Origin: SAR324 cluster bacterium | GTDB taxonomy: Bacteria > SAR324 > NAC60-12 | Length of the DNA: 64,000 nucleotides | Direction: 5' to 3' | Assembly (NCBI GenBank): GCA_015232315.1 | Contig: JADFZZ010000015.1 | Location: forward strand, 37,965 to 101,964 | In this document: piece by piece, positions 17,546-27,051 of the stretch | Layout of the letters: each line of letters opens with the position of its first letter | How positions within the stretch are numbered: position 1 is the stretch's first letter | Translations under genes and position numbers: made by a program | The notes under the pieces: generated by a model | What the model saw: the letters and a program-made list of their open reading frames with translations, nothing else | The model's database searches: none | What the model was told of the DNA's origin: nothing

Positions 17546-19528
17546 TCAGGAAGTGACTCTGAATGTGCGGCTTACTCCCTGATAAGGCACAAAATCACGG
17601 AATGTTCTCTGAGACCCCTGATACACCACCCTGTAAATTCCCGGAATTGTTTCGTCCGGGATGTTCCAGATGATTTCTGCGATGAGGTCTTTTTTTTGCT
17701 GAAACCATCGAACCCGGGTATCCCAATCTGAATCGACAGCAACGCATTCCCATCGGCCTTGATGCTGTCGTTCTACGAGCACATAGGTTTGAGTCTGCTC
17801 CAGGTCATCATTCGGATTGGATGCATTGAGCTGAAACAGAACTTTCTCACCGGGATGGTATACGCTACGGGGTTGTTGGCGGACCATCCCCTGCGTGGGG
17901 CTTGCTTTCAGACTTCTTTGCCGGAGTTCCACACGCTGGAACATGGGGAACTGAAAAATCGGTGCCCGGGATTCCTTGACCGCAATGCCATACGCCATCA
18001 TGTGAGACAGTTCGGAATAAATCTGCTGATACGCATTGAAGGTATAGGGGCCAAAATGAACGGAGGCACCTTCATAATGCTGAAGTGCGTAGGCTTCCCG
18101 CGTTTCAATATAACCGGTGTAGGTATTGGCCAGTCCAGCGATCACAAGATGCTGGATCCCCTTGTTGATCAGGACGCTCGATAATTGATGTTTCAACCGT
18201 CTGCCACACATCGTGGTCATTTCTCCCGGAACTGAAATCAAGCCCAGCATGCCAATCTGAAAAATCTGAAATGGCAGAGTTTGCGGCGTCCATGGTGCGT
18301 TTTGCGAAATTCCTGTGGGTAAAATGACAGGTTTATGCTGATGTTCCGGATCATCCCAGAGGCGTGACAACATCCAGGTCGCAGTGCCAATGGCTTTAGC
18401 CGAAAGACCTTTATTGTGTTTCCAGATATGTGGAAGCGTCCATGTTTTGCCCTTGTTGAGTCCTTCCTGAATTCCCGGCACATCGCTGGGGCCATCCTGT
18501 GAGGCACCCGCGGCAAAGGAAACTCCCAAAGCCGAAGTTGGCAAACGAATTTCAGTGGTGCCCGTAAATTCCGGAGCAACCACATAGCCGGGCATTTTTA
18601 CCCATCGGTGCCTAAAATCTAACGGTCCTGTCACAGGTTTGCCTTTTGCCTCAAACAATTCCCAGGCCTTCTCAAATTGTCTGAAACCGCATATTTCTGT
18701 ACTTTCCAGGTCATCTTTCCCTTCGCCCATACCATCTCCCCGAATGTTGGGTGATGTATCACCATGCTCACTGTTGGCAAACGCCGCCACAAATGAATTA
18801 TCCTTATATTTCTCCCGCATTTCTTTCTCAAAACGCCAGGCCGCATAACCTTTGCTGTCTCCGCTGATGTAACGGTTGTTTTTGCTGGTGGAGGTGGGAT
18901 GAATCGCATACCAACTAATCACCCCCACAGGTTTTGCATCCAGTGTTGTGAATGTACAAACAGTCATTTCCTTGTTGGTATCATGCGGATATTCGATTGA
19001 GTCAGGATTTGCCCGATACGCTTCCGGAGAGCGATTGACGCTGATTCCTGTCAACTCCCCCCTGTTCATGAAAAACAGTCCCGGTTTCAATTGACGATGT
19101 GCCGTGATGACAGATTGAAAAATACCATTCACGATTCTTCTGAAATTCTGTGAGGAAAAACCCCAGGTGGTGATGTTGTATAACGGATAATGGGAGTATC
19201 CACCGGGGCCGGAATGCGTATGCGTTGCCGTGATCATCACATTTTCATGATCATACAAGCCTTCGAAACGGCGTCGGAGTTTTCTGATGACAGCAAGCTT
19301 GATGGATTGGGAAATGAAACATAAATCCGCACAGACAAATACCACTCTTTTTCCTGAGTCCGTATCGCGCATGATGAATGCCCGACTCCATAACCGCAGT
19401 TGAATGCCCCAGGTTTTCTGCTCAGGTGTGCCATAACCCATCATCCCGAGACCCAGAACATTGCCGGTGATATCCTGTTTTCCAACGCCTATTTCATAAT
19501 CTGAGGTGCGAGTCTGTGAAGATGTCAT
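17546..19528 (-). CDS. Neutral/alkaline ceramidase family protein
   Basis: The family hydrolyses the amide bond of ceramide to sphingosine and a fatty acid. Typical N-terminal domain blocks are present: IGVGKQDITG, MMGYGTPEQKTWGI, VVFVCADLCF, VMITATHTHSGPGGYSHY (zinc histidines), NRSPEAYRANP and ISWYAIHPTSTS; the C-terminal part is beta-rich. Length (660 aa) matches bacterial neutral ceramidases. ATG at 19528 has AGGAG six bases upstream. From this start no signal peptide is seen (MTSSQTRTSDYEIG), whereas known bacterial relatives are secreted, so location and substrate are open. It is convergent with ppk1 and divergent from the 19883 gene. Confidence 0.85.
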   Translation of the reverse strand: MTSSQTRTSDYEIGVGKQDITGNVLGLGMMGYGTPEQKTWGIQLRLWSRAFIMRDTDSGKRVVFVCADLCFISQSIKLAVIRKLRRRFEGLYDHENVMITATHTHSGPGGYSHYPLYNITTWGFSSQNFRRIVNGIFQSVITAHRQLKPGLFFMNRGELTGISVNRSPEAYRANPDSIEYPHDTNKEMTVCTFTTLDAKPVGVISWYAIHPTSTSKNNRYISGDSKGYAAWRFEKEMREKYKDNSFVAAFANSEHGDTSPNIRGDGMGEGKDDLESTEICGFRQFEKAWELFEAKGKPVTGPLDFRHRWVKMPGYVVAPEFTGTTEIRLPTSALGVSFAAGASQDGPSDVPGIQEGLNKGKTWTLPHIWKHNKGLSAKAIGTATWMLSRLWDDPEHQHKPVILPTGISQNAPWTPQTLPFQIFQIGMLGLISVPGEMTTMCGRRLKHQLSSVLINKGIQHLVIAGLANTYTGYIETREAYALQHYEGASVHFGPYTFNAYQQIYSELSHMMAYGIAVKESRAPIFQFPMFQRVELRQRSLKASPTQGMVRQQPRSVYHPGEKVLFQLNASNPNDDLEQTQTYVLVERQHQGRWECVAVDSDWDTRVRWFQQKKDLIAEIIWNIPDETIPGIYRVVYQGSQRTFRDFVPYQGVSRTFRVTS

Positions 19529-19882
19529 AAGTCTCCTGTCAAGCCGGGGTTCAGCCAACAAATCGGTGGATTGGACCGCTAACAACGCTGTCTACCATTG
19601 TTCTTAACAGAAAATTTTTATTTGGAAAACAGGAAGATTGAATTCGACAGTATCGTTTTCTCAATGTGACAGGTCGTCTTTGACGGATGGACGCTTCAGA
19701 GATCCTCGAAATTGCATTGACGTATGTAATGTGGAAAAATTGTTTGCGTTCATCTTTCAAATCTGTTTGTATACGATCTGAAGCGGTTGTAACAATTATT
19801 CCTGTAATTTCAGGAGTTGTTACAGCAAGCCGTAAAAAATGATGACAGTCAGAAATATTTTTTCAATGAAAGAGGGTGTTTT
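19529..19882. promoter_or_regulatory. Divergent control region with nested inverted repeats
   Basis: 354 bp separate the ceramidase gene from the divergent 19883 gene. At 19788-19824 lies TGTAACAA, 21 bases, then TTGTTACA, an 8-bp inverted repeat. Inside it CCTG-TAATTT-CAGG (19801-19814) can form a smaller hairpin. The arrangement could be an operator for the downstream gene; no regulator gene is adjacent. No coding sequence is supported here. Confidence 0.35.
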
Positions 19883-20893
19883 ATGGACAATCAACTGAAA
19901 AAAATAATCACCCGTATCCATCCTGACCGGTTTCACAGCTATCCCTCGATTCAGCAGATCAATGAAACCGCGGTGCAACAGATTTTATCCTTCTGGAATA
20001 CCGGAAAGGATTCCAGTCATGCTATCAAATCTTTTTTAGCGACAATCCGGTTTTATTATTACAATCAGGATGATCTGTTTGAAAAAGTGGAAGTGACGCT
20101 TGAATTGCGAAACCGTCTTTTGCAAGACTCAGAACTAAGATCCGCGTATGTGGATTATGCCATCCAGTTTCTGTTATTTCTTTGCGGAGGCAGAGACGCA
20201 GGGCCTTCTGTGCCGGAAGGACTCGAAGAATATGAAATTCTGGACATCGAACATCCCCGTCAGGAATTCCCTGAATCCTTTGGTGTGGATATTCTGTTAC
20301 AGCAGATGAGACAAAAACTGGGCAAGGGCATCCAGTTTGATCATGAACTGACCACAGAACAACAGGAAAAGGCCTTGGGGCAACTGATGAATGCCGCTGA
20401 TATCATGCAACATCTGAATCTGGAAAATATCCAGTTGATCATCGCTCAATCCTATCACATGCTGTCCTCCAACGTATGCAATATTCCTTATGATTTTGAA
20501 CTGGGCGAATGCCTGAGATACATTGAAGAAAATTTTCCTGAGGCGATCCGGGAGATTCAGTCAAGAAATCGACATTTGACAGTATTTCTAAAGGAAAAGC
20601 TGGGCTGTCTGGGCGTGAATGGAACGCAGATCTGTTCCATCACCCAGCTCTATCTTGGGATGGGGCGGTTGAATCTTTATACAAGACAACTCAAGGTATT
20701 TGATTTGAAAGAAACTTTTTTGATGATCAGTGTGGATTATTTCAATTCAGGACAAATGTTTTATCTACCATGGAACTTTGATATTGAATCCCTCCAGGCT
20801 CATTTGTCCCAGTTTCTGGCAGAACATCAGCAACGTCGCAAAAAGAATTTTGATGAAATGCCCATTCAGCTTTCTTTTGAATTCGCGGCCTGA
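19883..20893 (+). CDS. Hypothetical protein with an HPD-bearing, J-like N-terminus
   Basis: Start ATG at 19883 (MDNQLKKIITRIHPDRF), behind a GAGGGTG ribosome site, is preferred over the upstream frame start at 19817. Residues 10-40 (RIHPDRFHSYPSIQQINETA) resemble the J-like segment of the DUF4460/TCAIM group, where HPD is followed by a helix containing NE. The remaining ~300 residues are predicted mostly helical, and then beta (LYTRQLKVFDLKETFLMISV), with no motif I can name. There is no signal peptide or membrane segment. It ends exactly against the stop of the convergent HD-domain gene. Function unknown; a chaperone-related role would be speculation. Confidence 0.6.
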   Translation: MDNQLKKIITRIHPDRFHSYPSIQQINETAVQQILSFWNTGKDSSHAIKSFLATIRFYYYNQDDLFEKVEVTLELRNRLLQDSELRSAYVDYAIQFLLFLCGGRDAGPSVPEGLEEYEILDIEHPRQEFPESFGVDILLQQMRQKLGKGIQFDHELTTEQQEKALGQLMNAADIMQHLNLENIQLIIAQSYHMLSSNVCNIPYDFELGECLRYIEENFPEAIREIQSRNRHLTVFLKEKLGCLGVNGTQICSITQLYLGMGRLNLYTRQLKVFDLKETFLMISVDYFNSGQMFYLPWNFDIESLQAHLSQFLAEHQQRRKKNFDEMPIQLSFEFAA

Positions 20894-22234
20894 TCACATA
20901 GCCTGAATTTGAAGGAAAATGTCCAGAGCCTGGTCACCAAAAATATCATAATGATCCAGATCCTTGACAATATTCATATTTTTTTCCACTTCCAGATCAA
21001 TCAGTGCGTATTTTGATACATCATTTCCCTGGGCGTCCCTGACCACAACGACCTTGGGACGATTCAGATCTATTGTGGGAACGCTGATCACAAAGGCCAT
21101 GGAATTATCATTCAACTGTACCAGTGAGCCTTTCGGATATTTCCCCAGAACCTTCATGAACAAGTCCCAGACGTTGGGATCAAATTCCACACCGGTCAAG
21201 GCGTCAATATAACGCATAGCGGCGGCAGGTGGCCATGATTTTTTATAACTTCGCCGTCCAATCAAGGCCTGATAGACATCCACAATCGAGGCCAACCGGG
21301 TTTCCATCAGCACATCATCATACTTGACATTCTGGGGATAACTCGAATTGAGAGATGTGTCCATTTTCACATGGTGATAATGGGCGATATTGACTATCTG
21401 GGACGGCATCCCCATTTCTTCGAGAATCTTTGCGCCAAACACTGTGTGTGACTGCAAAAGATGCATTTCGCGGCTTTCCCGCTCAAACCGGGCAGTGCTT
21501 TCCAGAATATCCTTGGGAACTTTTGATTTGCCGCAATCATGCATGAAACCGGCAAACAGGGTCATTTGGACATCCGCAAACACGGGTTTTTCTCCTGTGA
21601 GACGTTTCATTTCATAATAGGCATTCTGAAAAATGGCGGCAGCATCCACGCAATGCGCATAGGTCTGGTCACTTTGTTTAAGGCTGGCAAGGGTCTGCAT
21701 GGCTTCCGCACTTGACGATTTCATCATATTTTCAATATAGACCTTGACCCCCTCGGTTTTCATCTTACCAAGTCTTGCGCCATCCATCATGTCTTTTACC
21801 GCATCCGTTGCTTGTTCGCGCATTTCCACGCTTTCTTTCACCTGTTGCACAAATACGTTGGCTTCTTCGACAGATTCCTTGTGTTTTTCCTGTTGGGTTT
21901 TCTGTTTGGGAAGTTCCATCACTTCAAATTCCAGAAAACCCCGTTTTTGCAACTCTTCAATCAAGCGCGGGGTAACCGTGGTGAATTTTCTGAGAGTGTC
22001 CGGGAAATCTGTAATTTTAAGCAAGCGATCATTCGGTTGCAGGTCATTTTCCTTGCAATCCATCTTTTTTCCATTCCTCGCGATTTTAAAAGTAGCACCT
22101 TTAAAATTAAGCTGAATGAATTTACAGGAATGTTCTCCCAACTGTAGATATTGCGTGGAAAATCCTGTGAAGGCCAGGATTTTCATATTATCTTTCAGTT
22201 GTTTGATAGGAACAATTTTAGTTGATGCTGACAT
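20894..22234 (-). CDS. HD-GYP-like phosphodiesterase domain protein (divergent)
   Basis: A 446-residue cytoplasmic protein. Residues 1-110 are an N-terminal domain resembling the DUF3391 region often fused to HD-GYP. Residues 190-390 form an HD phosphohydrolase domain with His232-Asp233 in GFMHDCGKSKVP, further histidines at 263 and 285-288 (AHYHH), and the late block ASIVDVYQALIGRRSYK typical of HD-GYP enzymes. The signature GYP tripeptide is replaced by SSYP, so cyclic-di-GMP hydrolysis is not assured. DUF971 gene is 12 bases upstream on the same strand and probably co-transcribed. The gene is convergent, without a gap, with the 19883 gene. Confidence 0.8.
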   Translation of the reverse strand: MSASTKIVPIKQLKDNMKILAFTGFSTQYLQLGEHSCKFIQLNFKGATFKIARNGKKMDCKENDLQPNDRLLKITDFPDTLRKFTTVTPRLIEELQKRGFLEFEVMELPKQKTQQEKHKESVEEANVFVQQVKESVEMREQATDAVKDMMDGARLGKMKTEGVKVYIENMMKSSSAEAMQTLASLKQSDQTYAHCVDAAAIFQNAYYEMKRLTGEKPVFADVQMTLFAGFMHDCGKSKVPKDILESTARFERESREMHLLQSHTVFGAKILEEMGMPSQIVNIAHYHHVKMDTSLNSSYPQNVKYDDVLMETRLASIVDVYQALIGRRSYKKSWPPAAAMRYIDALTGVEFDPNVWDLFMKVLGKYPKGSLVQLNDNSMAFVISVPTIDLNRPKVVVVRDAQGNDVSKYALIDLEVEKNMNIVKDLDHYDIFGDQALDIFLQIQAM

Positions 22235-22246
22235 GGGTTATACCTT

Positions 22247-22597
22247 CTAAACTGGCGTTGAGGATAAGGGTGAAGCCTTGCATATGGAACATGCGCACTT
22301 GTCTCTTAAGGATTTGAAGGTGTACAATCCTGAATTGTGACCATCACTCCAGTGAATCCGGAAAGCGTAATTTCCTACATATTCACTGTGTCGGATATGA
22401 ATATCCACAGGAATGGTTTCCGGTTTCAATACTTTTTTACCTGTCAATTCATCAATACAAACCGCACAGGGACAATCATTCCGTAATTGGAAAAAAATAT
22501 AACGGCTTTCGTGGCCGTCTTTCCACAGGATATACAAATCATCAGCAATCAGGATTTTTTCAGGCTTTTTTTGTTTGAGGGATGTCATTACTGTCAT
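22247..22597 (-). CDS. DUF971 (GBBH-like N-terminal domain) protein
   Basis: A 116-residue protein with the two halves of the DUF971 fold: ILWKDGHESRYIFFQLRNDC followed by CPCAVC, and WSDGHNSGLYTFKSLR followed by CACSIC. The paired cysteines and DGH motifs match the domain that binds zinc at the N-terminus of gamma-butyrobetaine hydroxylase; stand-alone bacterial versions are linked to iron-sulfur cluster biogenesis through association with Mrp/ApbC proteins. No Mrp gene is adjacent here. It likely forms a two-gene transcript with the HD-domain gene. Start could be Met1 or Met4. Confidence 0.85.
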   Translation of the reverse strand: MTVMTSLKQKKPEKILIADDLYILWKDGHESRYIFFQLRNDCPCAVCIDELTGKKVLKPETIPVDIHIRHSEYVGNYAFRIHWSDGHNSGLYTFKSLRDKCACSICKASPLSSTPV

Positions 22598-22738
22598 AAT
22601 TTTTTAGTGTCCAGTATAATAACTCAAGAGTTATAAGTTTTTAGCCGACAGTGTCAGTGTTCGTTAGAAAACAAGAATGAGTCTTTAGTACAATAATTTT
22701 TGAGTTAATTCAACACACGAATTGGAAAGTACATAAAA

Positions 22739-23359
22739 ATGGGATTTTCGGACAAACAGGTGTTACACGATTATTGGGTGAAACGACGGATCATTCGATC
22801 TTCTAATGTGCTGAACGGCTTCATGGAAGTTAGCAGAGAAAATTTTGTTTCCTCCGATCAGGTACGTGATGCCTATGCGGATCATCCGCTGCCGATTGGG
22901 CATGGGCAGACTATTTCCCAACCCACAACGGTCATGCTTATGCTGGATTTGCTGGAACTGGAGTCTGGCCAAAAGGTACTTGAAATTGGCGCAGGAAGCG
23001 GTTACAACGCTGCGATCATCTCGCGGATCGTCAAAGAAGTGGTGACAATTGAACGCATTCCTGAGTTGGTCGAACTGGCCCGGAAGAATCTGAAAAAGTC
23101 AGGTATATCCAATGTCAGGGTGGAATATGGCGATGGCAAAATCGGTTGTTCCATGGAATCTCCGTTTGATCGGATTATCCTCACGGCCGTAGCACCGCGG
23201 ATTCCGGAAAATTTATTATCCCAGCTCAAGCCAGGTGGCGTGTTGGTGGGGCCTGCAGGGCCTGCATTTCAATGTGAAATGGTCAAAATCCGGAAAATCA
23301 GTGAAACACAAAGTGACCGCTCCAGTCATGGTCTGTTTTCATTTGTACCTCTGGTTTAA
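22739..23359 (+). CDS. pcm: Protein-L-isoaspartate O-methyltransferase
   Basis: Methylates isoaspartyl residues in damaged proteins using S-adenosylmethionine, beginning their repair. The 206-residue protein has the family's upstream block AYADHPLPIGHGQTISQP, the SAM-binding motif KVLEIGAGSGYNAAIIS, acidic ribose-binding VVTIERIPEL, and FDRIILTAVAPRIPENLLSQL followed by KPGGVLVGP. Length and order are standard. It is followed 55 bases later by the galU-like gene on the same strand. Confidence 0.93.
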   Translation: MGFSDKQVLHDYWVKRRIIRSSNVLNGFMEVSRENFVSSDQVRDAYADHPLPIGHGQTISQPTTVMLMLDLLELESGQKVLEIGAGSGYNAAIISRIVKEVVTIERIPELVELARKNLKKSGISNVRVEYGDGKIGCSMESPFDRIILTAVAPRIPENLLSQLKPGGVLVGPAGPAFQCEMVKIRKISETQSDRSSHGLFSFVPLV

Positions 23360-23414
23360 TGTCTCATAAATGATTGATTTTTGAGATGAGTAATTCCCTT
23401 GAAGGAGAACATTC

Positions 23415-24317
23415 ATGAAAGGTATCATTCTTGCGGCAGGTTATGCCACACGCTTTCTTCCCGCATCCAAAACCATTCCCAAGGAAATGTTTCCCCTGAT
23501 TGATCGTCCTGTGATTGATTATATTGTTCAGGAAATGGTTTTGTCAGGAATTCATGACATTTTACTGGTATCTTCCCGTCGTAAAAAAGCCATGGAGGAT
23601 TATTTTGATAGGGAAATTGAGCTGACCACCGTGTTTGCCCAAACCAACGAAATTGAAAAACTGGAACGGATTCGACCGATTGACGCCAATATTTTCATGT
23701 TACGCCAGCAAAAAATGATGGGAACAGGAAACGCGTTGCTCCTTGTTGAACCCTTTGTGCAGGATGAACCCTTTATTGTGGCTTATCCTGACGATTTGTT
23801 TTTTGGACCAACGCCCTTGTCACGTCAGTTGATGGATGCTCATGCAACGACTGGAAAAACGGTGTTGGCCGTGGAAGGACTGCCAGGACAGGATGTTTCA
23901 CGCTATGGTGTGATTGTGCCGGAAAATTCTGACGAACCGATTGAGTCAGGCCGAACAGTCAACATGCGGCAAATGGTGGAGAAGCCGTTCAGGGGCACCG
24001 AACCAAGCTGTTTTGTCTCTTATGGTCGATATCTTTACACCCCTGATATTTTCCCGGCCTTGAAGGCCAGCGCCCACAGTCATGATGGTTATGGTGAATT
24101 CACACAAACAGAAGCAATCAACATGCTTGCGGCCAGAGGAAATGTTGTGGGATTACAAATCAGCGGAAATCGCTATGATGTGGGTGAACCACTGGGATAT
24201 GTTCAGACCATTCTGCAGATGGCTATGCAACGTCCACAATTCCGGCAACCGATGAAAGAATTCATGGAACAAATGCTCAAAGATGAGGGCAACGGTAAAA
24301 AAACGCGAAAATCCTGA
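23415..24317 (+). CDS. galU: UTP-glucose-1-phosphate uridylyltransferase (GalU type)
   Basis: Joins UTP and glucose-1-phosphate to UDP-glucose, the donor for many cell-surface glycans. A strong AAGGAG lies before ATG. Visible motifs are the nucleotide-binding loop GIILAAGYATRFLPASKTIPKEM, split here as GIILAAGYATRFLP then KTIPKEM, LIDRPVIDYIVQEM, the metal-binding Asp in VAYPDDLFFG, MVEKPFRGTEPS and YDVGEPLGYVQT. The 300-residue length fits GalU. A phosphoglucomutase gene about 3 kb downstream supplies its substrate, so the two could act in one pathway though not in one operon. Confidence 0.9.
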   Translation: MKGIILAAGYATRFLPASKTIPKEMFPLIDRPVIDYIVQEMVLSGIHDILLVSSRRKKAMEDYFDREIELTTVFAQTNEIEKLERIRPIDANIFMLRQQKMMGTGNALLLVEPFVQDEPFIVAYPDDLFFGPTPLSRQLMDAHATTGKTVLAVEGLPGQDVSRYGVIVPENSDEPIESGRTVNMRQMVEKPFRGTEPSCFVSYGRYLYTPDIFPALKASAHSHDGYGEFTQTEAINMLAARGNVVGLQISGNRYDVGEPLGYVQTILQMAMQRPQFRQPMKEFMEQMLKDEGNGKKTRKS

Positions 24318-24331
24318 AATGTTGAATACAG

Positions 24332-24778
24332 TCAGTTCATTTGCTCTGAAAACAACTGTGCCTGCACCTGACATCCGGAATCACAATCCTGATGCCAGGG
24401 ATAGCGGTGCTGACTGTCAGGCCAGATCAAACGCAGGCGTCCTTCCAGCAAAGGCATTCCTTGAGGATCCAGAGGATTATGCACCAGCATCAGTTCATAG
24501 CCTTCAATAATTTCATCAATCAATGAGCCATGCGTGAATTGCTGCCCCATTTTGATCCGTTGTGCCAGAGTATTCAGGAACAGACAGGACATTTCATCGT
24601 TCAGTCCAACCACCTCAATTTCAGGATGCTTGAAATTTTTTTGAAGTCCAAATGTCTGGCTGCAGAGGATCTCATCGTAAATGGTAGACAATATTGTCCA
24701 ACCATAACGCTCAAGATCCTGGCGGATTTTTTCATGCACCTCTTCAGAGGTAGGATCATTCGGGTTTTGAGGGGTCAT
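24332..24778 (-). CDS. DUF4262-like protein
   Basis: A 148-residue cytoplasmic protein. The order IRQDLERYGWTILSTI, then FGLQKNFKHPEIEVVGL, then FLNTLAQRIKMGQQF matches the DUF4262 layout (helix with GW, 'GL..HPE....GL', then a helix with 'G..F'), although the usual FxYTxGL is modified to FGL. Start ATG 24778 (MTPQNPND) has GGAG six bases upstream; a further-upstream ATG at 24802 lacks one. It is convergent with galU. No function is established for the family. Confidence 0.65.
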   Translation of the reverse strand: MTPQNPNDPTSEEVHEKIRQDLERYGWTILSTIYDEILCSQTFGLQKNFKHPEIEVVGLNDEMSCLFLNTLAQRIKMGQQFTHGSLIDEIIEGYELMLVHNPLDPQGMPLLEGRLRLIWPDSQHRYPWHQDCDSGCQVQAQLFSEQMN

Positions 24779-24947
24779 GGTTGCTCCATGCGGAAGTGAC
24801 AAGGATCTGTCCGGGATAAATAAAAAAATTAATTGTCTGGTGTTTGATATAGATCATGTTTGTAAAAGTCGAATGAATTTTAAGTACGATGAGGGTCAAC
24901 GATGACCAGTGAACTAATGTGAACCTAATTAACGCGCAGGAGAACCA

Positions 24948-25997
24948 ATGCTGAAAAAAATGATTCTTGTAACCCTCCTTCTGGTGATTCTAAGCGGAGT
25001 CGCGCTCATGGTTTCCCAGAAAAAAAATGAAACTGACCCCAGAGAGGGACAGTCGATCATGAAGACTGTGGATATCAATGAATTGTCACGTATCCTTATC
25101 CAGGGGAACAACACACCGGTGGAACTGGAAAAAAATGAAAACCAGCAATGGCTTGTCAAGAGTGAGCACTATCTGGCTTCCTCTGAAGAGTTGCAAAAAT
25201 TACTGGTCAAATTCATGGAGACCAAAATTGGACATAAAGTCACGGACAATCCACAGCACCATGAAAAATTCAGGGTGCTTCATATCGATCAGAATAATGG
25301 CCAGTGGGATGCTCAGAAAACAGGAACCTTGGTACGCCTGTTGAAACAGGATGGCAGTCCTGTGCTGGAGGTGATTCTCGGCAAGGACCGTGTTCAGGGC
25401 GGTGGACAATATTTCCGATATGCGGGTGACGATTCGGTTTTTCTGATTCTTCAGAACCTGATTGTGCCTACAGATTCAGAAGAATGGCTGGATAAACTGA
25501 TTATTGATCTGGATGCTAAAAAACTGGTAAAAAACATCAGCGTCACCCCTTCTGACAACGATCCTTACGTGCTGATCCGTGACAAGGAAGACGCAGAGTG
25601 GCAGACCACCCTGACCGGACAGGAATCACTCAAACAGGAAGATATCGGCACCTTGCTCGATCAGTTGAAAGATTTGCAGTTCCTGAAATTAATGCCTGTG
25701 TCCACCCCTGCCACAGAAACAGGGCGGGAACGTGTTACCACCCTTGAATTTGAAAATTTTGATGGCCGTATTCTGTTGCTGGTTGTGGGCGAAGACAAAG
25801 TTTCAAGTGAAGACTATCATTACATGCATGTGTCGATGAAATTGAGAGAGGGCGTGACGGATGACGCCTTGAAACAGGAAGTTGACACCTTCAATGCAAG
25901 AACTCAGAACTGGCTTTATGGCTTGAGTAACTACAAGGGCATCGCTTTTCTGAAACACCGTTCTGATCTGGTAAAAACATCCGGCGCGAGTGAATGA
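24948..25997 (+). CDS. DUF4340 membrane-anchored protein
   Basis: A 349-residue protein with one N-terminal hydrophobic segment (MILVTLLLVILSGVALMV) and a periplasmic domain. The pattern ...ELSRILIQGNN..., QQWLVKSEHYLASSEELQKLL and a second similar repeat (EWQTTLTGQESLKQEDIGTLL) is that of DUF4340, in which short beta-rich modules recur. Members often sit with ABC transporter genes linked to gliding or envelope functions, but no such genes lie here. The stop codon overlaps or abuts the pseudouridine synthase start region, so the two are probably one transcript. Confidence 0.75.
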   Translation: MLKKMILVTLLLVILSGVALMVSQKKNETDPREGQSIMKTVDINELSRILIQGNNTPVELEKNENQQWLVKSEHYLASSEELQKLLVKFMETKIGHKVTDNPQHHEKFRVLHIDQNNGQWDAQKTGTLVRLLKQDGSPVLEVILGKDRVQGGGQYFRYAGDDSVFLILQNLIVPTDSEEWLDKLIIDLDAKKLVKNISVTPSDNDPYVLIRDKEDAEWQTTLTGQESLKQEDIGTLLDQLKDLQFLKLMPVSTPATETGRERVTTLEFENFDGRILLLVVGEDKVSSEDYHYMHVSMKLREGVTDDALKQEVDTFNARTQNWLYGLSNYKGIAFLKHRSDLVKTSGASE

Positions 25998-26001
25998 TTC
26001 C

Positions 26002-26943
26002 ATGCTGAAAACAGAAGCGGATCATACCGAAATGAGTTTTTATTATATGCGGATCAACGGCAGGGAAGAAACCCTGCTGGAGTTTCTGCTGAGAAAATTC
26101 CGCTATCTCAATGAACAGGAATGGATGGAAGCCATTCTGGCCCAACATCTTCTGGTGGATCACCGTGAGGGTGATCCCTTTCAGATTCTAAAAAACAATC
26201 AGAAAATCATTTATATCAGGTCTGATCATCTGGAACCACCTGTCGATGCGGAATTTGATATCATTTACGAAGATGAGGACCTGATCGCTGTCAATAAATC
26301 AGGAGACCTGCCGACTTCGCCCTCCGGGAAATACTACAAAAACACCCTGGTGCATCAAGTCAAGGAAAAGCTGGGCTGGGAAAAAATATACACCCTTCAT
26401 CGACTGGATCGTGAAACCAGCGGTGTCATTGTTTTTGCCAAACGACAGGAAGTGGCCCAGATGATGGCGACCATGTTTCGGGAACGGAAGATTGAAAAAC
26501 GATATATTGCGATACTCGAGCGGCCATTACCGGCTCCGGATGTGTTTTTATCTGTTCCGATTGGTCCTGCCATAGACAGTCCGGTCCGAATCAAGCAGTG
26601 GGTTATTCCAGAGGGAAAAACCAGCCAGACCCGTTTCATTTTTCAGGAATCAATCGGCAACTACACACGTGTTGAAGTTCGCCCGTTGACGGGACGCACA
26701 CACCAGATCAGGGTTCATGCAGCATATCTGGGATCGCCTATCGTTGGCGATAAATTGTATGCTCTGAAAAATGATGGTTTCCTGCAATGGAAAGATGAAG
26801 GTGAATCATTTCTGGTGTCCCAAAATTTTCCAACGCATCGTCAATTGCTCCATGCCTCAGAGTTGCGGTTTTGTCACCCAGTGACCGGGCGACCTCTGCT
26901 GATAAAAGCGGATGATGCCATATTGACCAGGCATCTTGGTTGA
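26002..26943 (+). CDS. RluA-family RNA pseudouridine synthase
   Basis: Isomerises uridine to pseudouridine in rRNA or tRNA. The catalytic motif HRLDRETSGVIVFAKR holds the nucleophilic Asp; downstream are FRERKIEKRYIAILE, RPLTGRTHQIRVHAAYLG and IVGDKLYAL, all typical. The N-terminal part (ETLLEFLLRKF...) resembles an S4-like RNA-binding segment but is weak. ATG at 26002 is four bases after the DUF4340 stop; a GTG at 25990 would overlap it. Target nucleotide cannot be told from sequence alone. Confidence 0.9.
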   Translation: MLKTEADHTEMSFYYMRINGREETLLEFLLRKFRYLNEQEWMEAILAQHLLVDHREGDPFQILKNNQKIIYIRSDHLEPPVDAEFDIIYEDEDLIAVNKSGDLPTSPSGKYYKNTLVHQVKEKLGWEKIYTLHRLDRETSGVIVFAKRQEVAQMMATMFRERKIEKRYIAILERPLPAPDVFLSVPIGPAIDSPVRIKQWVIPEGKTSQTRFIFQESIGNYTRVEVRPLTGRTHQIRVHAAYLGSPIVGDKLYALKNDGFLQWKDEGESFLVSQNFPTHRQLLHASELRFCHPVTGRPLLIKADDAILTRHLG

Positions 26944-27051
26944 TTACTCCAACGTTCAACGCTCAGAACGAGGAAGGCAACAGGGGGATCCTCCCAAAGT
27001 AACAAGCGGGCGTTTTTTTCAAGATCTCCGCATCATTTGACAGGACACACC

